DNA from: a bacterium
GTDB taxonomy: Bacteria > Patescibacteriota > Microgenomatia > UBA1400 > PJMF01
Direction of reading: 5' to 3'
DNA length: 28,569 bases
Assembly: GCA_900299155.1 (NCBI GenBank)
Contig: OMIS01000048.1
Span: 1-28,569, forward strand
Of the stretch, positions 8,258-16,682 are shown piece after piece; the first letter of the stretch is position 1, and each line of letters starts with the position of its first letter. Below the pieces are notes generated by a model. It ran no database searches and had not been told where the DNA came from. It was given only the letters and a program-made list of their open reading frames with translations. The position numbers and the translations under genes are program-made.

Positions 8258-9625
8258 ATGCCAAAAGATCTTGAGTCTTCTAGAGTTGAATCTCCACCTC
8301 GGAGGAAATTTTTGAAATGGGTAGCGGGAACTGCAGCAGGTACTGTACTGGCAACTTTTTTAGGTTCTGATGGCTCACAAAAAATTAAAAAAAATGAGGA
8401 TGCTGTTGTGTCAAGTAACCAACCTGCTCAAGAAGCTCAGCGACCGCAGGAAGATGAATTAGAGGAAATACTTATCTGGAATCAAAACGGTGTAATGGTC
8501 TAGGGAACTGGTGAATTTAAAATTCCTACCCGTTGGCAGACAAGTCATGGTGCTAGTGGTAGCTTTGACCAAGCCGCTTTGCTCCAATCCCAAAAAGAAG
8601 CTATTGCAAAAAATAAAGAATCTACCGTAGCAGCTGTAGTGCGTTTGAATGAGGTATGGAGATCAGATCATGAGAGTCAAACACAAAAAATTACGGAATT
8701 ACCGAGTGACACACTCTCAAAAGAATCCTTAGCTGAACGAGGCATTGTAGTAGTTGATTCTCCTGCTGCAGAAGTAAGGTTTAGAGACGGAGCCTTCAGA
8801 GAAGGGGAGTTGCTTGACAGTCATATGAAAAATGGAGGAAGCCTCACCATCATACTTTGTGATAGTCCAATTTTATTGCCAAGCAAATTTGACGCGAAAA
8901 TATACGATACTGTGAGACCTATAATTAATGATATTTTGGGTTCAAATAGAGAGTTAAGTGTATCTGAGGTTCGTGAAAATATACGAAGTTATTTGGAAAG
9001 TGAGCTTGGGGCAGATCCAAGTAGATTAGCTGAGAGAATTGAATTCTTACAAAAGACGTTTGATTCAATTAGTGATGATGAAATTTCCGCCTGGACACTG
9101 CAGCCGTATGGTGGCCGAGGTCATTTTCAAGCTCAAGGAAGTAAACCATCACTGCAAGATACTTCCGCTATTTTGGTTGCAGTTGGTGAGCGACCGTTAG
9201 AGTTGCAAATGCTGAAAGTCATTAATCTACCAAGTACTGGACAGTATGCAGTAAGTGTGGAAACTATTTCGCTAGCAGATGATTTCCCCTTTATGTTTCC
9301 TTGCCCTATCTTGGCAGGTGATAGCTACCTTCAACCAGCTCAGTTGGGATATAAAGTCACTAAGTCAAAGGATGATTACAGAATTGATAAATCGACAAGT
9401 ACTGCAGGAGTAGTACTACGACATGAATTGGGACATTATAGTAAACAGATGTTAGCGGGTGGTGATGCTGAGAAACTGCGCGCAGTACATAATGAAGGTG
9501 AAATTGACACAGTTGCCTATGAATCTATACAAAGAGCAGCTGCGTTGAAAGAATCAACAGGAGATGACTCTCTCTACTATGTTGTGTATACCAATAAGCA
9601 AAATCATTTTCATGTAGTGACTTGA
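8258..9625 (+). pseudogene. Tat-exported putative zinc metallopeptidase, split by one in-frame TAG
   Basis: The ATG follows the dnaG stop by one base, so translation is coupled. Residues 15-35 form a strong twin-arginine signal (PRRKFLKW followed by the hydrophobic GTAAGTVLATFLG). After 81 codons comes TAG at 8501-8503. The same frame is open on both sides: it resumes GTGEFKIPTRWQ and runs without break to 9625, 455 codons in all. The distal part carries HELGH (about 389-393), an HExxH zinc motif, and NEGEIDTVAYE about 20 residues later, which could give the third ligand (Glu413 or Glu415). It is therefore a likely exported gluzincin-type peptidase. Possible explanations are a recent nonsense mutation, a sequencing error, or readthrough. 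The UAG-GGA context gives no sign of programmed readthrough. Confidence 0.65.
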
Positions 9626-9635
9626 AAAAACTCTC

Positions 9636-9663
9636 TTGACAACATACCCCCAGGGGGTATACC
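9636..9663 (+). promoter_or_regulatory. csoR-family promoter with embedded operator
   Basis: TTGACA (9636-9641) is a perfect -35 box, and TATACC (9658-9663) follows after 16 bp. The start site near 9670 leaves only about 5 nt before the ATG at 9675, so the mRNA is almost leaderless. Confidence 0.7.
9644..9660. promoter_or_regulatory. CsoR-type operator palindrome
   Basis: ATACCCCC-A-GGGGGTAT is a perfect 17-bp palindrome. It fills the spacer and overlaps the -10 box, so bound repressor would block RNA polymerase. The G/C-run-in-AT layout is typical of CsoR/CstR operators, and the adjoining gene encodes a family member, which implies autorepression. Confidence 0.8.
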
Positions 9664-9674
9664 ATGAGTGAGTC

Positions 9675-9938
9675 ATGGAAAATAATAGTACGCCTTCCAC
9701 CACTACCCAACAAGACCCAGTTGTGACTCAATTGAATCGCATTCAAGGGCAGATCGCTGGTATTGCCAAGATGTACTGTGATGATCGTTCTTGCACTGAT
9801 GTCGTGCACCAAATTTTGGCAGCACGCAGTAGCCTTGGAAAAGTAGCTCGTGAGTTACTGACCACAGAGGCCTCCCGCTGTTCAAAGGAACGCAAACTCG
9901 AAGACTTTGAACAAGTATTGAAAGAATTACTGAGATAA
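9675..9938 (+). CDS. CsoR/RcnR/FrmR-family metal- or thiol-sensing repressor
   Basis: An 87-residue all-helical repressor (DUF156). RIQGQIAGIAKMYCDDRSC is the family signature. Cys40 and Cys69 correspond in position and spacing (29 residues) to Cys36 and Cys65 of the copper sensor CsoR of M. tuberculosis. The third copper ligand, His61 there, is Glu65 here (TTEASRC). Such loss of the His is known in the persulfide sensor CstR, so this protein may sense reactive sulfur, another metal or disulfide stress rather than Cu(I). An additional Cys35 precedes the first sensing Cys. Thioredoxin and its reductase stand immediately downstream and are possible targets, though no second operator is seen before them. 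Confidence 0.9.
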   Translation: MENNSTPSTTTQQDPVVTQLNRIQGQIAGIAKMYCDDRSCTDVVHQILAARSSLGKVARELLTTEASRCSKERKLEDFEQVLKELLR

Positions 9939-10041
9939 ATAGAGTAAAAAGTAGTGAAGTGCTCCGACAAGTGCAAATACTACTGAAAGGGCAACTCAGT
10001 AACTAGAACAGTAAGAGAATTAAAAAAGTACAAAAATATAT

Positions 10042-10047
10042 AAGGAG
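10042..10047 (+). promoter_or_regulatory. Strong Shine-Dalgarno of trxA
   Basis: AAGGAG lies 4 nt before the ATG at 10052. It is one of the few clear Shine-Dalgarno sites in the window and suggests high translation of thioredoxin. Confidence 0.7.
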
Positions 10048-10051
10048 ATAT

Positions 10052-10414
10052 ATGGCAGATACAGCTACACAACCCCCAGCATCACAAGGCACATTGCACA
10101 TTAGTGATGCAGATTTTGACAAAATGATGAAAGATGCTGGTGATAAACCAGTGATGGTAGATTTTTATGCTGAATGGTGTGGCCCATGCCGTTTAGCAGC
10201 CCCAATCATTGAAGAACTCGGACAAACCTATGCTGGTAAAGCAGTGGTGGCTAAGTTGGATATTGATGCAGCTGACCGCAATTTTGTGGCTGGTCAAGGT
10301 GTTATGAGTATTCCAACAGTTATCGTCTGGAAGAATGGTAAAGAAATTGCTCGTCAAACCGGCTTCATGGGTCGTGAAAAATATGTCGAGATGATTGAAA
10401 ACGGCTTAAAGTAA
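10052..10414 (+). CDS. trxA: Thioredoxin
   Basis: A cytosolic disulfide reductase with the active site WCGPC (Cys43, Cys46), the cis-proline in SIPTV, and the thioredoxin core VDFYAEWCGPCRLAAPIIEE. The first about 15 residues (Ala/Thr/Pro/Gln-rich) extend beyond the standard 105-110 residue fold. The gene lies 81 nt before trxB in the same direction. Likely electron acceptors encoded here include MsrB. Confidence 0.95.
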   Translation: MADTATQPPASQGTLHISDADFDKMMKDAGDKPVMVDFYAEWCGPCRLAAPIIEELGQTYAGKAVVAKLDIDAADRNFVAGQGVMSIPTVIVWKNGKEIARQTGFMGREKYVEMIENGLK

Positions 10415-10450
10415 TTCTGGAAAATTATCTGTATAAGGTTTACAACTAAG

Positions 10451-10471
10451 CTGAGGCAAGCTTGCTCTCAG
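10451..10471 (+). terminator. Hairpin between trxA and trxB
   Basis: CTGAG-GCA-agct-TGC-t-CTCAG forms an eight-pair stem with one bulge. No T-run follows, so it may be a weak or factor-assisted terminator, or an mRNA processing or stability element separating trxA and trxB levels. Confidence 0.35.
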
Positions 10472-10495
10472 AAGAATATATAGTTAAAAGGTTCT

Positions 10496-11563
10496 ATGCA
10501 AACAGCACGAGTGGTAATAATTGGTTCTGGCCCAGCGGCCTATACAGCAGCAATTTATGCGGCTCGTGCAAAGCTAGCTCCAGTCTTGTTCGCAGGGCAA
10601 AAAGCAGGCGGTCAGCTGATGTGGACCACGGAGATTGAAAATTTCCCTGGTTTTCCTGAAGGTATCAAAGGTCCTGACTTGATGATGAACATGATGGCGC
10701 AAGCACAGAAATTTGGGACAGAGATCAAGTATGACTACGTCACCGCGGTGGATTTTTCACAGAAGCCATTCAAAATCTGGACAACTATCCCTAAAGGACA
10801 AGTAGCTGATACGCTGCTGACAACTGCTTCTCAAGCAGAATACGCCAAGGTGCGCGAAGAAATTATCGCAACCGAGCCCACAGTCACTGCAGATGCAGTG
10901 ATCATTGCTACTGGGGCTTCCTCCATTATGCTTGGGGCAAAAGGTGAAATGGAGTTCTTGGGCCGGGGCGTGAGTACTTGCGCTGTCTGTGATGCTGCTT
11001 TTTATAAAGACAAAGTCACCTACGTAGTAGGTGGAGGCGATAGTGCAATGGAAGATACCTTAGCACTGACCAAGTTTGCCAAAGAAATTACCGTTATTCA
11101 CCGTCGTGATTCGTTCAAAGCCAGCAAAATCATGCAAGAGCGTGTACTTAATCATCCCAAAGTCAAAGTGATGTGGAATACTGCGGTCAAAGCTGTAAAG
11201 GGTGACAAGTTTGTGACATCGATTGTAGTCAACGAAAATGGCGCAGAAAAAGAACTACCAACAGATGGCTTATTCGTAGCAGTCGGACACCGACCAGTGA
11301 CGACACTTTTTAAGGATCAGATTCAGTTAGATGATCACGGCTATGTCGTGACACGCCAAAGTGCGAGTAAACTGGGTGTGGAAGCTGCCAGCAAGGTTAT
11401 GGATGAGAAAAATCACGTCATGTTCCCCACGATGACTTCCGTGGAAGGCATTTTTGCCGCAGGTGATGGCGTAGACGTGCGTTTCAAGCAAGCTATTACT
11501 GCAGCGGGCCAAGGATGTGCTGCTGCGATTGATGCAGAGCGCTGGCTGGAATCACTCGCATAA
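10496..11563 (+). CDS. trxB: Thioredoxin reductase (NADPH/FAD)
   Basis: TrxB passes electrons from NADPH through FAD to thioredoxin. Visible are the FAD site GSGPAAYTAAIYAARA (10-25), the redox pair CAVC (Cys162, Cys165), the NADPH site GGGDSAMEDT (179-188), and the C-terminal FAD contact IFAAGDGVD. With 355 residues it is longer than the usual 305-320. One extra segment of about 35 residues falls at about 96-131 before ATGASS, and another of about 20 (SASKLGVEAASKVMDEKNH) precedes the last FAD motif. The insertions do not touch catalytic motifs. Confidence 0.95.
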   Translation: MQTARVVIIGSGPAAYTAAIYAARAKLAPVLFAGQKAGGQLMWTTEIENFPGFPEGIKGPDLMMNMMAQAQKFGTEIKYDYVTAVDFSQKPFKIWTTIPKGQVADTLLTTASQAEYAKVREEIIATEPTVTADAVIIATGASSIMLGAKGEMEFLGRGVSTCAVCDAAFYKDKVTYVVGGGDSAMEDTLALTKFAKEITVIHRRDSFKASKIMQERVLNHPKVKVMWNTAVKAVKGDKFVTSIVVNENGAEKELPTDGLFVAVGHRPVTTLFKDQIQLDDHGYVVTRQSASKLGVEAASKVMDEKNHVMFPTMTSVEGIFAAGDGVDVRFKQAITAAGQGCAAAIDAERWLESLA

Positions 11564-11569
11564 ATAGGT

Positions 11570-11604
11570 CAAACTACTTCAAACAAAATGTTCAAAGTAG
11601 CTTG
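11570..11604 (+). terminator. Possible trxB terminator hairpin
   Basis: CAAaCTACTT pairs with AAGTAGcTTG around an AT-rich inner loop, with GTATTTTG after it. It starts 7 nt beyond the trxB stop. The missing long T-run keeps this tentative. Confidence 0.35.
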
Positions 11605-11656
11605 GTATTTTGAATGGTAAAAATTGACAGAACTAACAAATACCTGAAAGGTTTAC

Positions 11657-12976
11657 ATGTCCACACAAACACCACTTGATCAAGCGCGCACACAACTCGC
11701 GCAAGTAGCGGCAGTACTGCGTGATAAATATGTGGGAGAGGAAGCTCGTTTTGATACAGCAATTGAGTTGCTTTCTACGCCACAAATGTTGCATCAAGGT
11801 GAGCTCGAAGTCCAGATGGATAATGGCTCTACAAAAAAATTCAAAGCATTCCGTTCACAGCACAATAATGCGCGTGGGCCGTTCAAAGGTGGCATTCGTT
11901 TTCATCATGGGGTGACCAAAGAAGAAGTGATGGCACTTTCTATCTGGATGACCTGGAAGTGTGCAGTGACAGGCATTCCGTATGGTGGTGGTAAAGGTGG
12001 GGTTGTCGTTAATCCCAAAGAACTAAGTACCAAAGAACTTGAGCGCTTGAGCCGTGCCTATGTTCGGTTCTTGGGTGAAGCAGTTGGCCCTTGGACTGAT
12101 ATACCTGCCCCAGACGTCAATACCAATGGCCAAATTATGGCGTGGATGGTTGATGAGTGGCAGAAACTAGCTCAAGAAAAAACCTCTCTATTACAAGTAA
12201 ATCCGCTTGCAACATTCACCGGAAAACCACTTGCGCTGGGTGGTAGCGAAGGAAGAGATGAAGCAACGGGCTTGGGTGGAGTATATGTCTTAGAAGAGTT
12301 AGCCAAAGCATTGAACTGGCAACGAAAACAAGACATTACAATTGCTATCCAAGGTTTTGGCAATGTCGGGTACTGGTTTGCCCATCATGCTGATCTCCGA
12401 GGCTATAAAATTGTAGCTGTTTCTGACTCTCAAGGTGGTATATATGTAGAAAATGGATTGAATCCGGAAAAAACTCTGGCCTGCAAAAAGCAAAATGGCA
12501 AGATAAGTGAGTGTCCCTGTACTGATGAAAAATGTGATATTACACTGGGTAAAAAGGTGACTAATGCAGAACTTCTTGAGCTCAATGTGGATGTTTTGGT
12601 TCCAGCGGCATTAGAAAACGTCATAACGGCAGAGAATGCACCACAGATTAAAGCAAAAGTTGTGATTGAGATGGCAAATGGCCCTGTCAATCCAGAGGGT
12701 GAAGCAATCTTATTACAAAAAGGTATTTTAGTGGTGCCTGATGTTTTGGCAAATGCTGGTGGAGTAAGCACTTCTTACTTTGAATGGGTACAGAATTTGG
12801 CTGGAGTATCCTGGGATAAACCAACGGTACTTGAAAAACTACAACCACTGATGGTGATGGCTTTCAAAGACATCTGGGAGTTAGCACAAGAAAAGAATCT
12901 CTCGCTGCGCATGGCTACGTATTCACGAGCAGTGAAACGCGTGATTGATGCTATGTTGTTGCGTGGTTCAGTATAG
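11657..12976 (+). CDS. gdhA: Glutamate dehydrogenase (Glu/Leu/Phe/Val dehydrogenase family)
   Basis: Interconverts glutamate and 2-oxoglutarate plus ammonia with NAD(P). The substrate domain shows PFKGGIRFHHGV (75-86) and the catalytic-lysine block IPYGGGKGG (Lys113); APDVNTN (151-157) carries the catalytic Asp153. The Rossmann motif GFGNVG (233-238) binds the cofactor. Length 439 agrees with hexameric bacterial GDHs. Residues about 270-300 contain a four-cysteine stretch (Cys276, 286, 288, 293; ECPCTDEKC) in the cofactor domain, which could bind a metal or act as a redox switch. Its neighbourhood of thioredoxin genes makes the latter attractive, but this is inference. Confidence 0.93.
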   Translation: MSTQTPLDQARTQLAQVAAVLRDKYVGEEARFDTAIELLSTPQMLHQGELEVQMDNGSTKKFKAFRSQHNNARGPFKGGIRFHHGVTKEEVMALSIWMTWKCAVTGIPYGGGKGGVVVNPKELSTKELERLSRAYVRFLGEAVGPWTDIPAPDVNTNGQIMAWMVDEWQKLAQEKTSLLQVNPLATFTGKPLALGGSEGRDEATGLGGVYVLEELAKALNWQRKQDITIAIQGFGNVGYWFAHHADLRGYKIVAVSDSQGGIYVENGLNPEKTLACKKQNGKISECPCTDEKCDITLGKKVTNAELLELNVDVLVPAALENVITAENAPQIKAKVVIEMANGPVNPEGEAILLQKGILVVPDVLANAGGVSTSYFEWVQNLAGVSWDKPTVLEKLQPLMVMAFKDIWELAQEKNLSLRMATYSRAVKRVIDAMLLRGSV

Positions 12977-12992
12977 AACTGCACCGAGAAAG

Positions 12993-13036
12993 CTGCGTAT
13001 CTCTAGCAAAATCAGAAAATGCTAGAGATATTGCAG
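12993..13036 (+). terminator. Long hairpin between gdhA and rpoD
   Basis: CTGC-g-TATCTCTAGCA pairs with TGCTAGAGATA-tt-GCAG around an 11-nt loop, giving about 15 pairs with one internal mismatch. It can end gdhA transcription, though no T-run follows. Its right arm covers the place where the -35 box for the TATAAT at 13046 should be, so it may also control rpoD. Confidence 0.6.
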
Positions 13037-13045
13037 TTTATACGT

Positions 13046-13051
13046 TATAAT
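13046..13051 (+). promoter_or_regulatory. rpoD -10 box
   Basis: A perfect TATAAT with no recognisable -35 box. Transcription would begin near 13058, and AAGGAA (13068-13073) serves as Shine-Dalgarno for the ATG at 13084. Confidence 0.55.
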
Positions 13052-13083
13052 ATGCAATCTGCTTACTAAGGAAATTCCACATT

Positions 13084-14175
13084 ATGAACCAGATCTCTGC
13101 CACACTCTCTCTCGAAATTGAAGCACTGCTCAAGAAAGCCCAGCAACAAGGCTTTGTTGTCCAGGATGATATCCTTAAAGTTTTTGTCGAACCTGAAGAA
13201 CACATTGAGGAACTCGACGACTTTTATGACAGAATCATTAAGCTTAAGATCGATATCTTCGAATCTGTTTCTGAAGAAGCTCCTGAAGAAGAAGCCGATA
13301 CTCTCACGCAAGAGCTAGAGATGATCTCAACCTTGGGCAATACAGGTGCTTCTGATCCTGTCCGCATGTACCTGAAGGAAATTGGACGGATTCCATTGTT
13401 AAATCGTGAAGAAGAAATTCGTCTCGCCCAACAAGTGGAAGCTGGTGACCTGAAAGCCAAGAAAAAACTGACTGATGCCAACCTCCGTTTAGTCGTTTCT
13501 ATCGCTAAAAAATACATCGGTCGTGGTATGACGTTCTTGGATTTGATCCAAGAAGGAAACAAAGGTCTGATCCGTGCAGTCGAGAAGTTTGACTGGACGA
13601 AAGGCTTTAAGTTCTCTACCTATGCTACTTGGTGGATTCGCCAAGCTATTACTCGTTCTATTGCAGATCAAGCTCGTACCATTCGTATCCCAGTGCACAT
13701 GGTGGAGACAATCAATAAATTGATGCGTACCAGTCGCCGCTTGATGCAGGAACTGGGCCGTGAGCCTACCCCTGAAGAAATTGGTAAAGAAATGGAGATG
13801 GACCCAGATAAGGTCCGTGAAATCTTGAAGATCTCTCAAAATACTACTTCACTCGAAGCCCCAGTGGGTAGTGGTGAAGATGAGAGTGTCTTGGGTGACT
13901 TTATTGCAGATGAAAAGCAAGTTTCTCCATACGATGCCACCAGCCAACAGATGTTACGTGAAAACATCGATGAAGTGTTGAGTGCGCTTTCAGACCGTGA
14001 GGCAAAAGTGCTCAAGATGCGCTTTGGACTTTCCGGCAATAAAATGATGACTTTGGAAGAGGTTGGCCGCAAATTTGGTGTGACTCGTGAACGTATTCGT
14101 CAAATTGAAGCAAAAGCACTGCGCAAACTTAAGCACCCCAGCAAGCGCAAGAAACTGCAAGACTTCTTAGAGTAA
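13084..14175 (+). CDS. rpoD: RNA polymerase primary sigma factor
   Basis: A housekeeping sigma factor of 363 residues. A short region 1.1-like N-terminus ([20 protein letters not shown]) and an acidic linker lead to region 1.2 ([16 protein letters not shown], from residue 91). Region 2 contains the core-binding and -10-melting segments ([32 protein letters not shown]). Region 3 and region 4 follow, the last with the -35 recognition helix [18 protein letters not shown]. All key elements are intact. The non-conserved region between 1.2 and 2 is absent, as in short sigma factors of Gram-positive type. Confidence 0.96.
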   Translation: MNQISATLSLEIEALLKKAQQQGFVVQDDILKVFVEPEEHIEELDDFYDRIIKLKIDIFESVSEEAPEEEADTLTQELEMISTLGNTGASDPVRMYLKEIGRIPLLNREEEIRLAQQVEAGDLKAKKKLTDANLRLVVSIAKKYIGRGMTFLDLIQEGNKGLIRAVEKFDWTKGFKFSTYATWWIRQAITRSIADQARTIRIPVHMVETINKLMRTSRRLMQELGREPTPEEIGKEMEMDPDKVREILKISQNTTSLEAPVGSGEDESVLGDFIADEKQVSPYDATSQQMLRENIDEVLSALSDREAKVLKMRFGLSGNKMMTLEEVGRKFGVTRERIRQIEAKALRKLKHPSKRKKLQDFLE

Positions 14176-14276
14176 GTTAATAACTGCTTAAGAAGGGTAT
14201 GAGGTGACGCTTAACCAAAGTAAGACAGCATAAGTTTTTTAATATTTGTCTAAGTTGTAGTATTTTTGTGGCGTGC

Positions 14277-14282
14277 TACTAT
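14277..14282 (+). promoter_or_regulatory. -10 box giving a leaderless transcript for the TspO gene
   Basis: TACTAT ends 6 nt before the ATG at 14289. A partial -35 (TTGTAG, 14255-14260) lies 16 bp upstream. Confidence 0.4.
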
Positions 14283-14288
14283 TAAAAC

Positions 14289-14903
14289 ATGCCCAAAAAA
14301 TCTGCTCATTCGCATAAAAGTAGACAGGTTCCCACAACAAAAAAAGTTGCTTCACTCTCAGAGAGAAAAGCAATTACTATTTCTAAAACTGCAAAAGCAG
14401 CCTCAATACCTCAAAAATCAGCAAAATTTACCTGGTCTGACCTGTGGCATGTACTACTATCTATTTTTGTGTGTCAGTTGGCCGGGGTGATTGGCTCATT
14501 TTTCACCTTTTCAGAGATTCCCAATTGGTATGCGTTTTTAGAAAAACCATTCTTTACTCCTCCCAGTTGGTTATTTGGCCCAGTCTGGACAACACTCTAT
14601 ACATTGATGGGAATAGCGCTGTTTGTGTCGTGCAAATATGGCAAACCAGCTGCACTTTCTACCCGTGCAAGCTACTGGTTTTATGCCCAATTAGCAGTTA
14701 ATGCACTCTGGTCAATTGTGTTCTTTGGCTTCCATAGTCTTTGGGGTGGTCTGGTCACAATTGTGATTTTGTGGCTGCTGATCTTCAAAACGATTCAGCT
14801 GTTTTCACAGGTCAATAAAACAGCAGCTTGGCTGATGATCCCATATATCATGTGGGTAAGTTTTGCCACGGTGCTTAACCTGGCTCTGGCTATCTTAAAT
14901 TGA
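14289..14903 (+). CDS. TspO/MBR (tryptophan-rich sensory protein) family
   Basis: Five membrane helices follow a basic, Ser/Lys-rich cytosolic N-terminus of about 45 residues. Family hallmarks are EIPNWYAFLEKPFFTPPSWLFGPVW (75-99, given in part) and NALWSIVFFGFHSLWGG in helix 4. TspO proteins bind porphyrins and related tetrapyrroles and take part in stress responses. The bound ligand here is unknown, and tetrapyrrole synthesis is rare in reduced genomes. At 204 residues it exceeds the usual 150-160 because of the N-terminal extension. The ATG fits the -10 box 6 nt upstream. Confidence 0.88.
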   Translation: MPKKSAHSHKSRQVPTTKKVASLSERKAITISKTAKAASIPQKSAKFTWSDLWHVLLSIFVCQLAGVIGSFFTFSEIPNWYAFLEKPFFTPPSWLFGPVWTTLYTLMGIALFVSCKYGKPAALSTRASYWFYAQLAVNALWSIVFFGFHSLWGGLVTIVILWLLIFKTIQLFSQVNKTAAWLMIPYIMWVSFATVLNLALAILN

Positions 14904-14920
14904 AACTATTCAATTAGATA

Positions 14921-15556
14921 TCATTTAATTATCATTCCCGTGGGTTGAGTAGCATGTTCTTTGATGTGTGCCTGAAGGTCTACAGCAATTTTTAATGCCA
15001 CAAACAGTAATACTACGAGTGTGTGTTGTCCCACAATGAATGTAAGTCCCATACCAAATAATAAGGTAAGGTGCATCACAATAATACGGCTGTATGGGCT
15101 GCCAAAGAGTTCCATAACTGGTTTTGTTTTGTACTCACCACTGCCAAAAAAATTAAGAAGGAGTGAAATAACATGGCTGATAGCCAAACCTGATATAGCA
15201 GGTGCGACGAGGGATAAATGACCTAATAAGTTATTAAAAACTTCAGAAAATTCACCACCGTTATGTCCTGTTTCAACAAACATAATCAATAGCATGATGA
15301 ACACTAAGTGTCCTGCCATAAATCCGCCGTAATGAACTAGGAAAAAGGGAACTAAGAATACTTTTGCCCAGTTACTTTTACCTGGGCCAGGTGTAGCGAA
15401 GATCATCTTGATGACGGTGGTCATGCCAACGATGGCACTTTCAAACCAGTAGAGCAGTAAAATGTTGCTGAAGCTCCAGTCCAAAAACCATACGCCGTAC
15501 ACAGTGATGAGGTTGGCGGCAACCAGCGCGATGACTGAAGGTAGCAATTTGAACAT
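14921..15556 (-). CDS. DUF6498-like membrane protein
   Basis: A 211-residue protein with about six hydrophobic segments. The beginning (VALVAANLITVYGVWFLDWSF followed by LLYWFESAIVG, quoted in parts of the residues 9-44 region) resembles DUF6498 proteins, whose function is unknown. Other conserved-looking points are FLVHYGGFMAGHLVF and a His/Gly-rich loop (ETGHNGGEFSEVF). It is convergent with the TspO gene, with 17 bp between the stops. The family name is given from memory of its pattern. Confidence 0.6.
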   Translation of the reverse strand: MFKLLPSVIALVAANLITVYGVWFLDWSFSNILLLYWFESAIVGMTTVIKMIFATPGPGKSNWAKVFLVPFFLVHYGGFMAGHLVFIMLLIMFVETGHNGGEFSEVFNNLLGHLSLVAPAISGLAISHVISLLLNFFGSGEYKTKPVMELFGSPYSRIIVMHLTLLFGMGLTFIVGQHTLVVLLFVALKIAVDLQAHIKEHATQPTGMIIK

Positions 15557-15631
15557 ACCACTATGCTAGCACTTTCTGAAGACATGCGGAAAGATATTTC
15601 AGCAAACAAGTTTTTTTGTAAGCTAGCTTCT

Positions 15632-16675
15632 TTATAATTTCTGCGCTTGAATGGCCATGAAGAGTGGAAACTCTGCTCGGGCTCGATTTTCTTGACGTGC
15701 AGCTTTGCCTTCACTTTCTTTATCTGAGGTCCATTCTTCAATGCGGGTAATCGCAAACCCTGCGTTATGCAGCATCTCACTATAATCTTGGAGCGAGTGG
15801 TGGAATGACCAAGTCACTGCAGCTTCTGAGCCTGCGTCATCAGAATTTCTACCAGCGCGGCTGTAGCGGCCACGGCTTGTTGCTGCTTTGCCTGGATGCA
15901 TGGTAATTGGGATTTTAAGCGGAGAGAGATAGCGGTTCAGCCAACGGTACTGTTGTTTATTCTGTTCATCAGTGCCCCAGCCAGATTGGCGAGGGATGCG
16001 GAAACAGGGGTGATTGAGCACCAGCACCAGTTTGCCTCCTTTGATGAGGTAGTTGGCAGCATTCTGAAGTGCAGTTTGTGGAAACTCCATGTTTTGTAGT
16101 GCCAGGATAATAGTGGCGTGGGTGAACTCTGGCTCAGCACCATGAATCGGGCGGGCCACGTCCCGAGTGATGAAGTCATAGTTGTCTTTGCGGTTTTGAC
16201 GGCGGGCAGCATCGATCAAACTAGCCGAAGCATCAACGCCCAAGTAGGTAGTAATGGGAGGAATGGAGCGGGCGAGCACCCCTTGACCACAACCCAGGTC
16301 AATCAGCGAGTGGTCTGGCTTGAGCTGGAGGAGTTTGAGTGTGCCAGGCAGAACGACGTGTTCGTGGTAGTAGTGGCCTTCTGAGCCGACAATCTTGTTG
16401 TACCATGAATTGACGTTTTCCCATGAACTGGAGGTGTTTTCAGATCTGTTTCTGTCTGGAGCTGACTGTGAGTACCCTTCTGGGCGGGTACCACGAGAAG
16501 GACGGCTGGAATGTGATGGACGACCGGTGCGAGGCGGTCTTGTGGCAGCAGAGAATGGTCGAGGACGTCTTTCAGATGAGTCAGTGGAGAAAGAACGAGA
16601 ACGACTGCTGGAAGAACTCTTGGAGAAGGAGCGGGAACGGGTAGTGTGGTTTGGGCGAGAATTATTGCGATGCAT
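15632..16675 (-). CDS. SAM-dependent methyltransferase with Ser/Arg-rich N-terminus
   Basis: The class I methyltransferase fold spans about residues 95-230 from the ATG: motif I is LIDLGCGQGVLARSI, then YLGVDAS (acidic end of beta 2), ITRDVA, and a motif IV-like ATIILALQNMEF. A second conserved-looking block is LVLNHPCFRIPRQSGWG. The first about 85 residues are almost only Ser, Arg, Pro and Gly, with RS-like repeats (RSRSFSKSSSSSRSRSFS), and should be disordered and nucleic-acid- or membrane-binding. The upstream GTG at 16717 is rejected as start because a TATAAT stands 7 nt before the ATG at 16675. The substrate is unknown. Confidence 0.8.
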   Translation of the reverse strand: MHRNNSRPNHTTRSRSFSKSSSSSRSRSFSTDSSERRPRPFSAATRPPRTGRPSHSSRPSRGTRPEGYSQSAPDRNRSENTSSSWENVNSWYNKIVGSEGHYYHEHVVLPGTLKLLQLKPDHSLIDLGCGQGVLARSIPPITTYLGVDASASLIDAARRQNRKDNYDFITRDVARPIHGAEPEFTHATIILALQNMEFPQTALQNAANYLIKGGKLVLVLNHPCFRIPRQSGWGTDEQNKQQYRWLNRYLSPLKIPITMHPGKAATSRGRYSRAGRNSDDAGSEAAVTWSFHHSLQDYSEMLHNAGFAITRIEEWTSDKESEGKAARQENRARAEFPLFMAIQAQKL

Positions 16676-16682
16676 GGAATGT

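Noticed and set aside
9950..9984. AGTAGT/ACTACT inverted repeat after the csoR-family gene as terminator
   Set aside because: The stem is six pairs with a 23-nt loop and no T-run, too weak to call.
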